This document shows, piece after piece, positions 10,644-22,248 of a DNA stretch of 64,000 nucleotides; within the stretch, counting starts at the first letter, position 1, and each line of letters starts with the position of its first letter. Under the pieces are notes generated by a model. It worked only from the letters and a program-made list of their open reading frames with translations, did not search any database and was not told the origin of the DNA. The translations under genes were made by a program, and so were the position numbers. Origin of the DNA: Salvia splendens (taxonomy: Eukaryota > Streptophyta > Magnoliopsida > Lamiales > Lamiaceae); the NCBI RefSeq assembly GCF_004379255.2, contig NC_056050.1, forward strand, positions 14,873,514 through 14,937,513, in the 5' to 3' direction.

Positions 10644-11930
10644 TGATACGCTCGGATTTGGCATAGTTTTAACGTCGTTATTTAGTCTGTTTTGAGTGTC
10701 AAGTTGCATTGCATATCCATTATTTGCATATTTTTATATATTTTGGTATTTTTACATGTTTTGTTAAAACTGTGCAAAAAAACCTAAAAAGATAGTAAAA
10801 AGTCGAAATTGAAAGTTTGGAGCATTCGAGCCAGCCAGCGGTCCGCTGGACATTACTTAGTGGCCGCTGGCTGCTGTGGCCCGTCTCGAAAATCTAAGCT
10901 GAAAAGAAGAACACGACCAGCGATTGCTCATCAGAGTCCAGTAGCTACGGAATGTTGGCCAGCGACCGCTAGACTTTGTCCAGCGGCCTACTAGGAAAAC
11001 GCGACGCATAGAATTCATCCTATTTTCTATCCAAGACTTACTATATTATGCTGAAGAATTGTCATATCATTTTACACAACTTGAAGGATATAAATACCCC
11101 CTAAAGATTCATCAAAGGAACCTTTTGCTGCATATTACACCAGAGAATAATATTTGATAGTTCCTTCCACTGTTTATCTTTGCTCTCAACCATTCAAGGA
11201 GTTTGAAGCGTGGAATCAAGAGAAGATCAAGGCTACGAGATTCAACCTTTGGGTTTTATTGTCTTAGTACTTATGTTTTCCATGTTTTCCCTACAAAGTA
11301 TGAGTTTAGTGTATTTTTTCATGAGTAGTTCTAGGGATTTGTTAGTAACGACTTTGCTTTATACAATTCCTATTTATTTAGTATTCGTTTTGTTCATTAC
11401 TTGCTTCAATTCTAAGTGCGGGATAATGCTTCATGTTTGAGTGACACATTCTGTGATGATTTATTGACTTGCAAAGTAATCGAGAGAGGATTTGCATGTT
11501 AGAAGAGTTTAGTTGATGCTACAATTATTTCCCCTTAAAACGGCACTTTTAATTGAGAGCGAGAACAATATGAGTATTTTTTGCTTTTGGGAGTTGCAAA
11601 TCTAGATTGACGACCCTAGTGTGTGATCTACTTTGTGCCGCATGGGAAATATTTATGTGACTCGTTCTAGTAAAGTATGAACTGTGCTAGGGTGTTGTAG
11701 TTGGAATTTGTATAAACCATAACTGTGAAAGAACATCCCTGGAATTCCCTTATCCCATCTGTTTTATCTCTGCGTTTTATCTACAATTGTTTATTTAATT
11801 TCTTTAACTTTCATGTTTTTAGTTCTTAAAACCAAAACTGTGTCTCCAAATAGTGAAAGAGGATAGCCAATCTATGATCATTTCCCATGTGTTTGATATT
11901 CGGAACTGACCATTAGTTGTACTAGATATA
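10644..11930 (+). mobile_element. LTR of a second gypsy-like element, interrupted by element A
   Basis: Begins TGATACGCTCGGATTTGGC. It contains a palindrome cluster (10835-10990) and a TATA-like ATATAAATACCCC near 11087, followed by a leader. The right part is cut by the Athila-like element at 11931; its continuation is probably right of 20828. No coding sequence is visible in this piece. Confidence 0.55.
10835..10992. repeat. Cluster of CCAGCGG/CCGCTGG palindromes
   Basis: Near-perfect palindrome CCAGCGGTCCGCTGG at 10835-10849, with related half or degenerate copies near 10858, 10917, 10959 and 10980. As in the first gypsy element, the cluster lies some 100-250 bp upstream of the TATA-like box. 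Confidence 0.7.
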
Positions 11931-13547
11931 TGATAGAGGATAAAGATGATTCTATGACTCTATGTGTGTGTGTCAACTGGCTAGGAGGGTACCTAGACCT
12001 AGCTGTGTCGTTGGGTCTGTGTCTATCTTCCCTATCAACAAAAAAATACCTCAACCCACTTCTACTGGCTAGTATAGTGGAGTAAGGGTCGAATCCCACA
12101 GAGATGGATGTAGGCGAGATACACTTGCGATGACATTCTGGGAGCGGTTGGTTAGCTACCACGCTTTTTTTTGGGGGTTGAGTTTTACCTAGTCGGAAAA
12201 TGAAATGGAACCTATGCCCCTCCTGACCAGTAGGTCAGGGTGGGCTCTAAATGCTGCGTGATAAAAGAAATTAAAGTGCGTGTGTAAATTAGGGTACGAG
12301 TGTGCATGTGAGAAACTACTAGATGTGGCTAGACAAAAGGTAAAGAGAATCAAAGGACATGCTGGCAGACTGTCTCCTCTGTGTGAAGAAAAGCTGAAAA
12401 AATGCAAGTACAAAAGCAAAAAGCAACCAAAGCAACACAAGTGGTCCCATTCTTTGATTGTGACATTATCTTCTTCACCAAGCTAAACAAACAAGATCTA
12501 ACAAACTCCATTGATGAATGATCAAGCTTGAAAATTCGTAAATGCAATATTTAACTTGAAATCGAGAACGAAAGCTAAGAAAACTGAGAACGAAAGCTAA
12601 GAAAACTGAGAACGAAAGCTAAGAAAACTGGTCAGCGGGACAAGGTGACAGAAGCAAGCCAAGCAGAAACGATTCCCATGCATTTTTTGAGGAACTTAAC
12701 CTGATTAAAACTTGTAAACACTCCAAGAAAACCTAGATCTAACTAAGCAAAGCAGATTCAAGCACTTAAACAACAAAAATCAACTTAAAACTACCAGATA
12801 TATCTACTAGGTAGAAAGAAATAATAAGCAAGCTGAAACACAAAATAAAACCACAATAAACTTCATTGAATTCAAGATTATCACCCAAAAGATGTTCCAA
12901 CTAAGTAGCTACTAGAATCCAAGTCAAAGGCAAGCAAAAAAACCAAGTACTTAAACTAAGAAATCTTTAAAACAAAGCAAGTAAAAGATTGTTTGGCTCA
13001 TCGGAAATTGAAACTGGAGGAATTTCTGGAACTACGGCGGCTAGAATGAATCAGGCATGATGCTCCTCGCCGGCAGGTGGCCGGAATCTTCAAGTCAGGC
13101 TGCTGGATTTAGATGCAACTAAGATCTAGTGGAGCTATTCTCCTCAAAAGTGATGTAGTAGTGATGATAAGTCCTAAGTGAAGTGGTGCCAAAATTCCCC
13201 CTTTTCTTTATGTTCAGCTCCTATTTATAGGGTGGCTTGCCCTAATTTCTAGGGCTTTCTCTTCATGTGAAATGACAATTTTACCCTTCTTTAGATAGGT
13301 GATTATTCCAAGCAAGTCCTTCCTTCTCGTGTCCAGTTCTGTAGCATCCATCCTGACCAGTTTGCGTATTTTCTGCTCATACTAACCAGTTTGCACACTT
13401 TTCGCAGCTTTTTCACTCGAATTCCTTCTGAACCTTTCCTCCTGATTTAGTACTTCAACCTGCACACTTTAGCAGCTATTTTGCAGATATTATCCAATAA
13501 AGCACCTTATACTGACCACTAACCAAGGCCGAGAACGAGACTCATCA
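11931..13547 (-). mobile_element. LTR of element A (minus orientation)
   Basis: Read on the minus strand it starts TGATGAGTCTCGTTC at 13547, directly after GTGTGAGCAGTT as in the other Athila-like elements here, and ends CCTCTATCA at 11931. It has a TATA box in the minus sense near 13220 and a GTCGAATCCCAC block near 12088 that is also present in the LTRs of element F. Length is about 1.62 kb. Confidence 0.7.
12560..12628. repeat. Short tandem repeat in the LTR of element A
   Basis: About three copies of a 24-bp unit starting GAGAACGAAAGCTAAG, nearly identical. Confidence 0.85.
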
Positions 13548-14634
13548 AACTGCTCACACTTAACACATACTTGTCCTCAAGTATGAAGAAACAAGCTAAA
13601 TAAAAATAATGAGTTGAGTTCGCAAGCCTGGTTACCTTCCCTCACCGACCTAAGACTCTAAAACTTAAAAAACTCATAAACACATTACACATGCTATATT
13701 TTCAATCAATCCTCCCCCTTGGGTTGAATTGATCCGGTTGTAAACAACTTCGAAATTCTATCACCCTTCCATTCACTGGCTAGTCTATCCGCTTGTCAAG
13801 ATCGCCACTCTTATAAATCAAAAGCTAGGTTCGCTAAGTCACTCATTCCTCACCAGAAATGTTAGGACTATTCTCTCAAATTGCTGAACCACATATGCAT
13901 CGGACTCAGATCTCACGTGCGGCTCCTGAAGGGCTTTAAGGCTTGTAATGGGGCTATTGGTTTGTAGTATTTGGGGTGGATGTTCCTAAGGCTTTAAGGT
14001 TCAAAAACTACTACTTTATTTTGATGTGGAGGAACTGTGTGTATCTGGGCTTTTGGTTGTTGCTTCTCTTTGGCTAGGCGTTTCCTGATATTGACCTCCA
14101 ACTGGTCAGTAGCTTCTTTGTGGCTTCGCCACCCTTATTCCTTCTTCCTTCTTTTTGTGGTCAAGTGTTTTCGACCATTTTCTTCAACATATTTTTTTAA
14201 TGTGGCTTCGCCACCCTTATTTCTTCTTATTTTTTTTGGACCCGGAATTTTTCCTGGTCGATTTTCTCCTTACCTCTCGATTTCTTTCTCCAATTGATTT
14301 TTCTTGTACGTCCTCCTGGCCAGCCGCCTTCTTGCCTTATGCCTCATACACACACAGTCCCAGTGGCTAGTGGTTTATATCTGGGTATAGATTTGGCTAG
14401 AAAGAGGGGTTCTAATGGTGGTTTTTTTTTGCATGGGGGGGTTTCCTAATGCCTTCAGGACTTGCTACACGTGGCCACCTTACCCTAGGCATCATGTGGC
14501 AGTCACTCTTTTCTTTTCTTTTTTAAATGTTTAGCGGAAAGTGGTTCCACTTTAGGCTTTTAACTCACCATTTTAAGAGGGCTTTCACAATTGGCTTCTA
14601 ATCGAGTTTTTCTTTCATACTTGCATCCTCTAGA
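13548..14634 (-). other. 3' non-coding region of element A (minus), single-copy part
   Basis: Lies between the LTR and the inverted arm. On the minus strand it ends in GAGGACAAGTATGTGTTAAG, then GTGTGAGCAGTT before the LTR, the same arrangement as in elements F and G. Open frames here are incidental to T/C-rich composition. Confidence 0.6.
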
Positions 14635-15485
14635 CTAGCCTGGATCTAAGAAAGGTGGTTTCTACTTTTGGTGTGTTTTATTTCCATCGATCATCTCGCC
14701 TTAAGATTGGATCAGTTGAGTTTTAAGCCCGTGTTTTAACACATGTCCAAAAAAAAACAAAACTTAACCTAAACTGACTTACTAGGGACTGACTCGACAC
14801 ATGACAACACATATATACAATTATACTGGCCATTATCTCTTCCTCCCACTTCATCCTTGCTTGCCTTGACGCAAGTTTAGTGAAGTGGAAAACAGGATGA
14901 CCAGTATCCAACACATAGAAGCACAAAAAACCAGAAAACACATAACACATGGAAACCGTATTATATATGAAACTTCTCACACTTAGACTATGCAATAGGC
15001 TAAGTGGGAGAAGAATAACGAACATAGAGAACACATAGACAATGTGGAACAAGAACTAATATGCAAAACATACTATGTCAACAAAAACTTCTCACACTTA
15101 GACTATGCAATAGGCTAAGTGGGAGAAGGTATAGGACTCACATAAAAAAAACACAAAACAAAGACAACTTCTAACATCCTAAACACATATAGCGTTGTAA
15201 ACCCTCGTCTTCTCACACTTAGACTATGGAATAGGCTAAGTGTTATGAATGAGGGTATACGCATGCTAAAACATGTACAAACAAAAATAGAAACAACACA
15301 ACTAGAAAAAAAACTCAAGTTTACTGAAAATAAAAAGAAAGCTAACTGGTCAGTTGGTAGGGTCGGTCATCTTCTCCTCTGGATTCTCTTTGGTCAGGAG
15401 ACTTGTGCAGTTTCCTTCTCGAGTTCCTTTGTTGGTACACATCAGGGGTGTCACTCTTTTTCTTATGATTCTTGAAAGTCCCCTT
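14635..15485 (-). repeat. Left arm of the element A inverted repeat
   Basis: Reverse complement of 18693-20105 (after removing the 551-bp insertion in that copy). It contains the end of the tail coding region (RVTPLMCTNKGTREGNC on the minus strand, near 15395-15460) and three stem-loops of the CTTCTCACACTTAG type at 14973, 15088 and 15209. It abuts the primer-binding site through the short shared sequence CCTCTATC. Confidence 0.88.
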
Positions 15486-15502
15486 GATTTCCCTCTATCA
15501 AA

Positions 15503-15520
15503 TGGCGCCGTTGGCGGGGA
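15503..15520 (+). promoter_or_regulatory. Primer-binding site of element A
   Basis: TGGCGCCGTTGGCGGGGA, one mismatch from the site TGGCGCCGTTGCCGGGGA found in element G and typical of Athila/Tat elements (tRNA-Asp type). It lies 2 bp after TATCA, which matches the LTR end. Confidence 0.85.
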
Positions 15521-15606
15521 TGGATGACGTTTTTGCATACATCTGTTGCATGACACTTTGGTGTACATATAGTTAATTGTTTTTCTTTTCTTTTGTTTCT
15601 TAGTTT

Positions 15607-18208
15607 ATGAGGAGTTTTGTTAGAAATTTTGGTGTGAATATTGTAAATAAACTTTTCTTTATTTTTTGTGTTCCGCAGTTAAATGAAACTAAGTCCAACT
15701 GGCCAAAGGAAGAAGGGGCAAATCCAGTCACCACTCATTCAGAATTAACCATTGCCTTGCCTGTTGACTTGGATGCGAGCAGTGAGGAGGATCGCGGCAC
15801 AACCATCAAGAGTGAACCAGAATCAATATCCGCAACTGAAGAGGAGAAAGCCAACATGACTGACCAGGAAAATGATCCCGAGATAAGCTCGTTGTACGCT
15901 CACTTGGATGGCGAACCACCGCAAGCAATCGTCACGACCCTAGGACAAGAAGCAATCTACGTGGAGCCCCACATTATGGCCGTCCTGCCTGTGTTCTTGG
16001 GAAGGAGTTGTGACAGCCCATACGAGTTCTTGCATGAATTTTGCAAAATCTGCAAGGCTCTAAAGCGGCCAGCGGGGTCGAGCGAAGGCGACTACAGACT
16101 GAAGGCCCTTCCCTTTGCCCTTAAAGGGGAAGCGAATACTTGGTTCAAGAGGCTGCCACCAAATTGTATCAGAACCTGGTCTGACTTCAAGATGATGTTC
16201 TTGGATCAGTTCTTCCTAGCGGCCAGGACAAGTGCACTAAGAGATAAAATCCGAGGAGTTACACAAGGTTATGATGAGACCCTGAGTCAGTACTGGTCAA
16301 GATACATGGGTGTGTTGGACGCATGCCCAAACCACCACATGTTGGAAGTAGAAATTTACTCGATTTTCTATGAGAGGATGAATGCGGAGAGCAAGGACTT
16401 AGTGAACTCATCAAGTGGAGGAAGTTTTTCCAAACTACGAGTTAGTGAGGCCAAGAGAATCATAGAAAGACTTCTCTACGCGAAAAGAGCCCATGACAAT
16501 CCATGTACTCTCCCGTCCAGAAGAGGTATGACAAATGCTGCAGCAGTAGGAAATAATGATCAATTAGAGAGTAGGATTGACAAGCTCGAGAGGGCACTTT
16601 TGTCAGCAATTGAGAAGAGTAAACTGCAAGTTCCTCCAGTCAATGTCACCACGGTAACTGCCCAAGAGGATCACTATCCAAATACGAATGGGCTTTGGAA
16701 TTCAAATAGGAACTGGAATCTTGAAAAGCAGGAGGACACGCCTTGGAGAGAACACCTGGACTTTAGATGGGGAGAGGGAAACTCTAACCAGCCCAACCCA
16801 CCTTAGAATGCATACGATGGACCCCCAGCCCAAGATTCACAGCCGAACTGGTCAGGAAGAAACCAGCATAATCCGCACCCACCAAATCCATATCAAAATA
16901 CCACACATGTGCCACAATATCAGATGGGAAACCAGAATTACCAATCCCACTCACCCCAACATTGCCAAAATCACTCATGCCCTAACCCTAACTAGCATCA
17001 CCATCCCAACCAGTTCAGTCAGTACCCTTCACACCAAATTCAGTCAAACTACCCTTACAATCAGAACCGTCCCATCTACCAGTCGCATCCAACGGCCAGT
17101 ATAACTCTCATCACCAGCAAAATCCCTACCTACACCACCTGAATCCCAATCACAGTCAACCCCACAACTCTAACCAATTCGGCCAGTACCCCTCTCATCA
17201 AAATCAGCCAAACTATACCTACCACCCATACCCTAACACCCAGTATAATCCCCACCATCAGCAAAATCCTAACCATTTCATACACAAAAACAAGTCAGGA
17301 AGATCTATGGAAGAGATGATGGGAGAGATGTTTGCTTACCAGCAAACCATGAGGAGCGAATTTCAGTCAAATAATGAAGTGGTGCAAGGCATGCAAAACG
17401 TCCAGAAAGAGCCTAAGGAAAATATGGACATGCTGAATAAGCAACTGTCCTACCTGTCCAGTTCGATGAACGAGATTTGTGGGAATGTGGAAAGGCTCCC
17501 AGTTATGGTGCACATACCTGACAAGGCTAATGTGAAGAATGTGACATTGTGGTCAGGTAGTCTGAACGGAAGGAGTCATTTGGGGAATCAAGCAAGACGA
17601 AGGATAAGGGGGACATACTGACCAAGAAGAGTGGTCCTGATGAAACTAAGCCAGTTGCTGAACCTCAAATCAATCAAGGTCCGGAAGAGAGTTCAAGGGA
17701 AACCACTAAAGAACCTGATGAAGAGGTGAAGGAAGAAAAATCATTCCCTTACTGTTTTGTAAAAAAGATGAAGGAGGGAGAACCCGTAGACTACATGTCT
17801 ATCTTTGGGAAACTTGAAGTGACCATACCTTGCATCCAAGTTGTAAAGCTACCTCCATTCGGTACAAATATAAAGGTGTACATAGTTGGAAGTACAAGGG
17901 AGGAAGAAAAGATTGTGACAGAAGGCAACACTCCAACCATGGTCTTGAAGAAGCTACCACCCAAGAGGAGTGACCCAAGATGGTGTGATCTAACCAGTAG
18001 CCAAACGCTTACTGACCAGGATATTGAAGAGACTATTTGTCAGAAGTCAAGATTCGCTAGAGCCACTGGGGCTCACCAACTGGCCGAGAAGAAGGCAGAG
18101 AGAAAACAAGGGCTGAAGCGCGCATCGAGGCAAATCATCGGGCGTAGGATTGAGAAAAGGAAGGGGCCCAGCAAGGTTCATGATCTTGTAGAGATCTCAA
18201 GCGAGTAG
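15607..18208 (+). pseudogene. Athila-type gag of element A, with stops
   Basis: The first open segment (15607-16806, 399 codons) carries the gag core: SLYAHLDGEPPQAIVTTLGQ, then LPVFLGRSCDSPYEFLHEF, LKGEANTWFKRLPPN, and YDETLSQYWSRYMGVLDACP (near 16270-16330). A TAG at 16804-16806 interrupts a frame that continues as an N/Q/H/P-rich region. A coiled-coil-like part (MEEMMGEMFAYQQ) is at 17307-17621. The segment 17726-18208 resembles the gag-protease linker of Athila-like elements (FPYCFVKKMKEG, IPCIQVVKLPPFG) and ends at a stop. Gag packages the RNA in virus-like particles. No protease motif follows, so the element needs help from others. Confidence 0.85.
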
Positions 18209-18840
18209 GACAAGACTCCTTGCAACAAAAAGAAGAGCAAGGACACTGATACTGGCCAGGAAGATAGTGGACCTCCTACAAAACCTAGGGAGGATCCAAA
18301 ACATGCTACAACCAAGTCAGAGACCCCTGCTATTGCCGGACATCCGTCATCGACCCTTACTATCCAGGAAGGGGGTTCTCCTACAAAACCTGGGGAGAAC
18401 CCGACTGCAACTTTCGCCCAGCCAGTACAGAAGGCCAACATCGACAATCCACTTGCCATCCCTGCTGCTCAGAAAGAGACACCAGTACCAGAAACCGACT
18501 TACAGGAAAATCAAGACAAAGAAGGAAAATGCAACCAAGAAAGAAAGAGGAAAGGCAATGGGGCAGCAAAGCAAAAGAAGGAGACCAAGAAGCCCAGGGT
18601 GGTCCTATCGGCCTTTATCATCTAGAAGCTGGGACAAGTGCCCAAACTGATCGGGAGCAAGGTCCCCAGCAACCATCGTCTGCGGCCCATGGATAAGAGG
18701 AAAATCAAGGGGACTTTTAAGAATCATAAGAAAAGAGTGACACCCCTGATGTGTACCAACAAAGGAACCCGAGAAGGAAACTGCACAAGGCTCCTGACCA
18801 AAGAGGATCCATAGGAGAAGATGACCAACCCTACCAACTA
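18209..18840 (+). pseudogene. Basic tail region after gag in element A
   Basis: The gag frame continues past the 18206-18208 stop with a Pro/Lys-rich, low-complexity reading (repeated PPTKPREDPK-like segments and a KQKKETKKPR patch), a stop near 18623, then a short block RVTPLMCTNKGTREGNC to about 18812. Related tails exist in the left arm and in element F (51529-51756), so the piece is a conserved part of this family. Function unknown. Confidence 0.55.
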
Positions 18841-20105
18841 ACCAATTAGCTTTCTTTTTATTTTCAGTAAACTTGAGTTTTTTTTCTAGTTGTGTTGTTT
18901 CTATTTTTTTGTACATGTTTTAGCATGCGTATACCCTCATTCATAACACTTAGCCTATTCCATAGTCTAAGTGTGAGAAGACGAGGGTTTACAACGTTAT
19001 ATATGTTTAGGATGTTAGAAGTTGTCTTTGTTTTTTGTTTTTTATGTGAGTCCTATACCTTCTCCCACTTAGCCTATTGCATAGTCTAAGTGTGAGAAGT
19101 TTTTGTTGACATAGTATGTTTTGCATATTAGTTCTTATTCCACATTGTCTATGTGTTCTCTATAGGGGTGTGCATTCGGGTTTCGGTTCGGTTTTTTGTC
19201 AAAACCGAACCAAAACCGAAAAAATGAATTTAGTTCAAAATTCAAACCGAACCGAACCCAAAAAACCAAAAAACCGAAACCGAAAAACCGAAAACCGAAC
19301 TTAAAAAGCCGAAAAACCCAAACAAAACCGAAAAAACCGAAAACTCCGAAAAAATAAATATAATATTAATATATATGTGTGTGTAATTTATTTTATTTTA
19401 TATGTACTAATAGAATATTTATATATAATATAAAATTAATAATACATATAATATATATAATATAGTAGAATTTATTAAAAGAATATACTATATATTATAT
19501 ATAATATAATATATTACATTAATAGAATATATAAATATATAATTCGGTTATTCGATTTTTTTCTTCGCCCGAACCGAACCGAACCGAAAAACTGAAATTT
19601 TTATATTTTCAAAACCGAACCGAACCGAAAAACCGAAATAACCGAACCAAATTTCAAAATTTTGGTTTGGTTCGGTTCGGATATTCGGTTTCCGGTTTTT
19701 TTGCTCACCTCTAGTTCTCTATGTTCGTTATTCTTCTCCCACTTAGCCTATTGCATAGTCTAAGTGTGAGAAGTTTCATATATAATATGTTTTCCATGTG
19801 TTATGTGTTTTCTGGTTTTTTGTGCTTCTATGTGTTGGATACTGGTCATCCTGTTTTCCACTTCACTAAACTTGCATCAAGACAAGCAAGGATGAAGTGG
19901 GAGGAGGAGATAATGGCTAGTATAATTGTATATATGTGTTGTCATGTGTCGAGTCAGTCCCTAGTAAGTCAGTTTAGGTTAAGTTTTGTTTTTTTGGACA
20001 TGTGTTAAACACAGGCTTAAAACTCAACTGATCCAATCTTAAGGCGAGATGATCGATGGAAATAAAACACACCAAAAGTAGAAACCACCTTTCTTAGATC
20101 TTGTT
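18693..20105 (+). repeat. Right arm of the element A inverted repeat
   Basis: Plus-strand copy of the 3' region, complementary to 14635-15485. Stem-loops lie at 18945-18980, 19059-19099 and 19733-19773. It is interrupted by a hAT-like MITE at 19164-19714 and ends at a small palindrome near 20098-20116 where the match stops. Confidence 0.85.
19164..19714. mobile_element. hAT-like MITE rich in CCGAAC/GGTTCGG motifs
   Basis: Inserted in the right arm with the exact 8-bp duplication TTCTCTAT (19156-19163 and 19715-19722). The uninterrupted sequence is present in the left arm near 15022, so the empty site is visible in the same window. Ends are AGGGGTGTGCA and TGCTCACCTCTAG. Flanks are full of AACCGAACCG repeats around an AT-rich core. 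No coding capacity. Confidence 0.88.
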
Positions 20106-20828
20106 AGATCTAAGAAAGATAATGTCACAATCAAAGAATGGGACCACTTGTGTCGCTTTTGTTGCTTTTTGCTTTTGTACTTGCATTTTTTGAAGAACTT
20201 AACCTGATTAAAACTTGTAAACACTCCAAGAAAACCTAGATCTATTTCTGGAACAAAGCAAGTAAAAGCTTGTTTGGCTCATCGGAAATTGAAACTGGAG
20301 GAATTTCTGGAACTACGACGGCTGGAATGAATCATGCATGATGCTCCTAGCCGGCAGGTGGCCGGAATCTTCAAGTCAGGCTGTTGGAGTTAGATGGAAC
20401 TAAGAGCTAGTGGAGCTATTCTCCTCAAAAGTGATGTAGTAGTGATGATAAGTCCTAAGTGAAGTGGTGTCAAAATTCCCCATTTTATTTATGTTCAGCT
20501 CCTATTTATAGGGTGGCTTGCCCTAATTTCTAGGGCTTTCTCTTCATGTGGAATGACAATTTTGCCCTTCTTTAGGTAGGTGATTATTCCAAGCAAGTCC
20601 TTCCTTCTCGTGTCCAGTTCTGTAGCATCCATCCTGACCAGTTTGCATATTTTCTGCTCATACTAACCAGTTTGCACACTTTTCGCAGCTTTTTCACTCG
20701 AATTCCTTCTGAACCTTTCCTCCTAATTTAGTACTTCAACCTGCACACTTTAGCAGCTATTTTGCAGATATTATCCAATAAAGCACCTTATACTGACCAG
20801 TAACCAAGGTCAAGAACGAGACTCATCA
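20106..20828 (-). mobile_element. Second, scrambled LTR copy of element A
   Basis: 20255-20828 repeats 12970-13547 directly and ends at the LTR start (GAACGAGACTCATCA). 20185-20240 repeats 12683-12735. 20110-20185 is the reverse complement of 12405-12480. The copy is therefore internally deleted and partly inverted. It keeps the TATA-like block near 20505. Confidence 0.75.
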
Positions 20829-21581
20829 ATCTACTTAGTATACTTACAGGTTTGTTTAGTGCTGATAAAAAATGCATTATTTATGCTCATACTTGGATAA
20901 TGTGGTTCCATTAAGATTTATAGAAAGCATGCCTGATTTGAGGACAAATCATTCCCAAGAAGAGGGGAATGATATGAACCTAGATGACTCGCGTTATGGA
21001 ACGACGCCTTGAAGGATCAGGGCATAATCTAAACAGGTGAATCAAGAATCTAAGAAGGAAGAGCCATTAAAATGGTGCTCGAAGAAAAGGTGAATGAATC
21101 AAGCCTAAAAGTGCGCTGGAGTGGCCCTAGAGGGAATGACCCGACCGAGTGTCTACGTGAGGCTTGAGGTACCCGACTAGGTGGCAGACTTCAATGGTCA
21201 CGAGGCTTGGACCCAGCCAAGTGCTCAAACAACCCAACCGGCGAGGATGCAATGGAGTCAGAGGGCAAGAACTAGTGGGGTGACTTCGTGTCACTAATTT
21301 CACCTGACCATCGGGTAGAAGGAGCGACCGACCAAGTGAAACTCTACTAAAGCACCACCCAGCCTGGTGGAATGCACAAAGTCGTGGTTTTTTAGCCATT
21401 TTCGAACCTTTTCATCTTCATCTTTCCCTAAGTATAAATCCAAGTTTGTAAACGTTTTGTAGGAGACTTGGAACATATTTGGAAACTCTTTTTGAGTGTT
21501 TTCTCTCTTTTGAAATGCAAGGTTATCTAGATTCGAACAATCGAATTTGTTAGTTGATTGAGCTTGCATTGCTTAGGTAGA
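20829..21581 (+). mobile_element. Gypsy 3' end and LTR remnant
   Basis: GATTTGAGGACAAATC near 20937 repeats the motif at the end of the first gypsy pol (near 1566), so this is the 3' end of a related element. A region with decayed GC palindromes (21140-21365) and a TATA-like AAGTATAAATCC near 21428 follows. The left part may continue the LTR that starts at 10644. No intact ORF. Confidence 0.5.
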
Positions 21582-21847
21582 TACTCCCTACGTCTCATGT
21601 TAGTTGAGGCATTTCTTTTCGGAACGAGATTTAAGAAAGCTCCGTTTAGTGAGTTAAATAAAGTAAAATAAAAGTAGAAGAGAGAATAAAGTAAGAGAGA
21701 GGACGGAGGGTAAAGTAAAAGAAAAAAATAAAGTTGTTTTGATTAGATATTTTGCTTTTAGCCAAAAAGAGAAACGACTCAAGTAACTTGGGACAACCCA
21801 AAATGAAATACGACTCAAGTTACAAGTAACTTGGGACGGAGGGAGTA
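21582..21847. mobile_element. Stowaway-like MITE
   Basis: Starts TACTCCCTACGTCTCATG and ends GGGACGGAGGGAGTA; inverted ends of the plant Tc1/mariner-derived MITE type with TA at the borders. 266 bp, no ORF. Confidence 0.85.
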
Positions 21848-21991
21848 TATGCTCGTCATTATTGTATTGCTAACAAAATGAAGCCGTTGTAAATGAGTTG
21901 TTTTGGTGACAGTATCTAATAGTTGTCTTCATTTTCTAGAATAATGGCCAATGTTTCAAAGAGGATTTACTATTACTAAGACTTTCTTTAT

Positions 21992-22248
21992 TACTCCATC
22001 TGTTATTTAAAATAGACCAAATTTGCTATTTTGGACGTCCATTAAAAATAGACTAAATTTGTCATTTTGAGATGTCCCTTAAAAATAGACCAATTCTATT
22101 AAAAGAAACATTTTCTCTCTAATGAGGCAGGTCAAATTCTTTACTAACAATACTACAATCACTTTTTCTTTATATCTCTCTTACCTTACAATTGTGCATT
22201 AAAATCCGTGTCATTTCAAATATTTAATTTAGGGACGGAGGAAGCATA
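21992..22248. mobile_element. Stowaway-like MITE
   Basis: TACTCCATCTGTTATTT at the left and AGGGACGGAGGAAGCA at the right; interior typical of the family (AAAATAGACCAAATTT repeated). Confidence 0.75.

Larger units (their letters stand above)
11931..20828. mobile_element. Element A: rearranged Athila-like gag-only retrotransposon
   Basis: Bounded by minus-oriented LTR sequence on both sides (11931-13547 and a damaged copy at 20106-20828). Possible 5-bp target duplications are ATATA (11926-11930) and ATCTA (20829-20833), one mismatch apart. The internal part 15486-20105 (primer site, gag, tail, 3' region) is in plus orientation, opposite to the LTRs, and a second copy of the 3' region sits inverted at 14635-15485. 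Protease, RT and integrase are absent. Boundaries are good; the rearrangement history is inference. Confidence 0.75.

Noticed and set aside
15350..15568. Minus-strand frame running from 15568 as an independent gene
   Set aside because: It is the inverted copy of the gag tail of element A joined to sequence around the primer-binding site.
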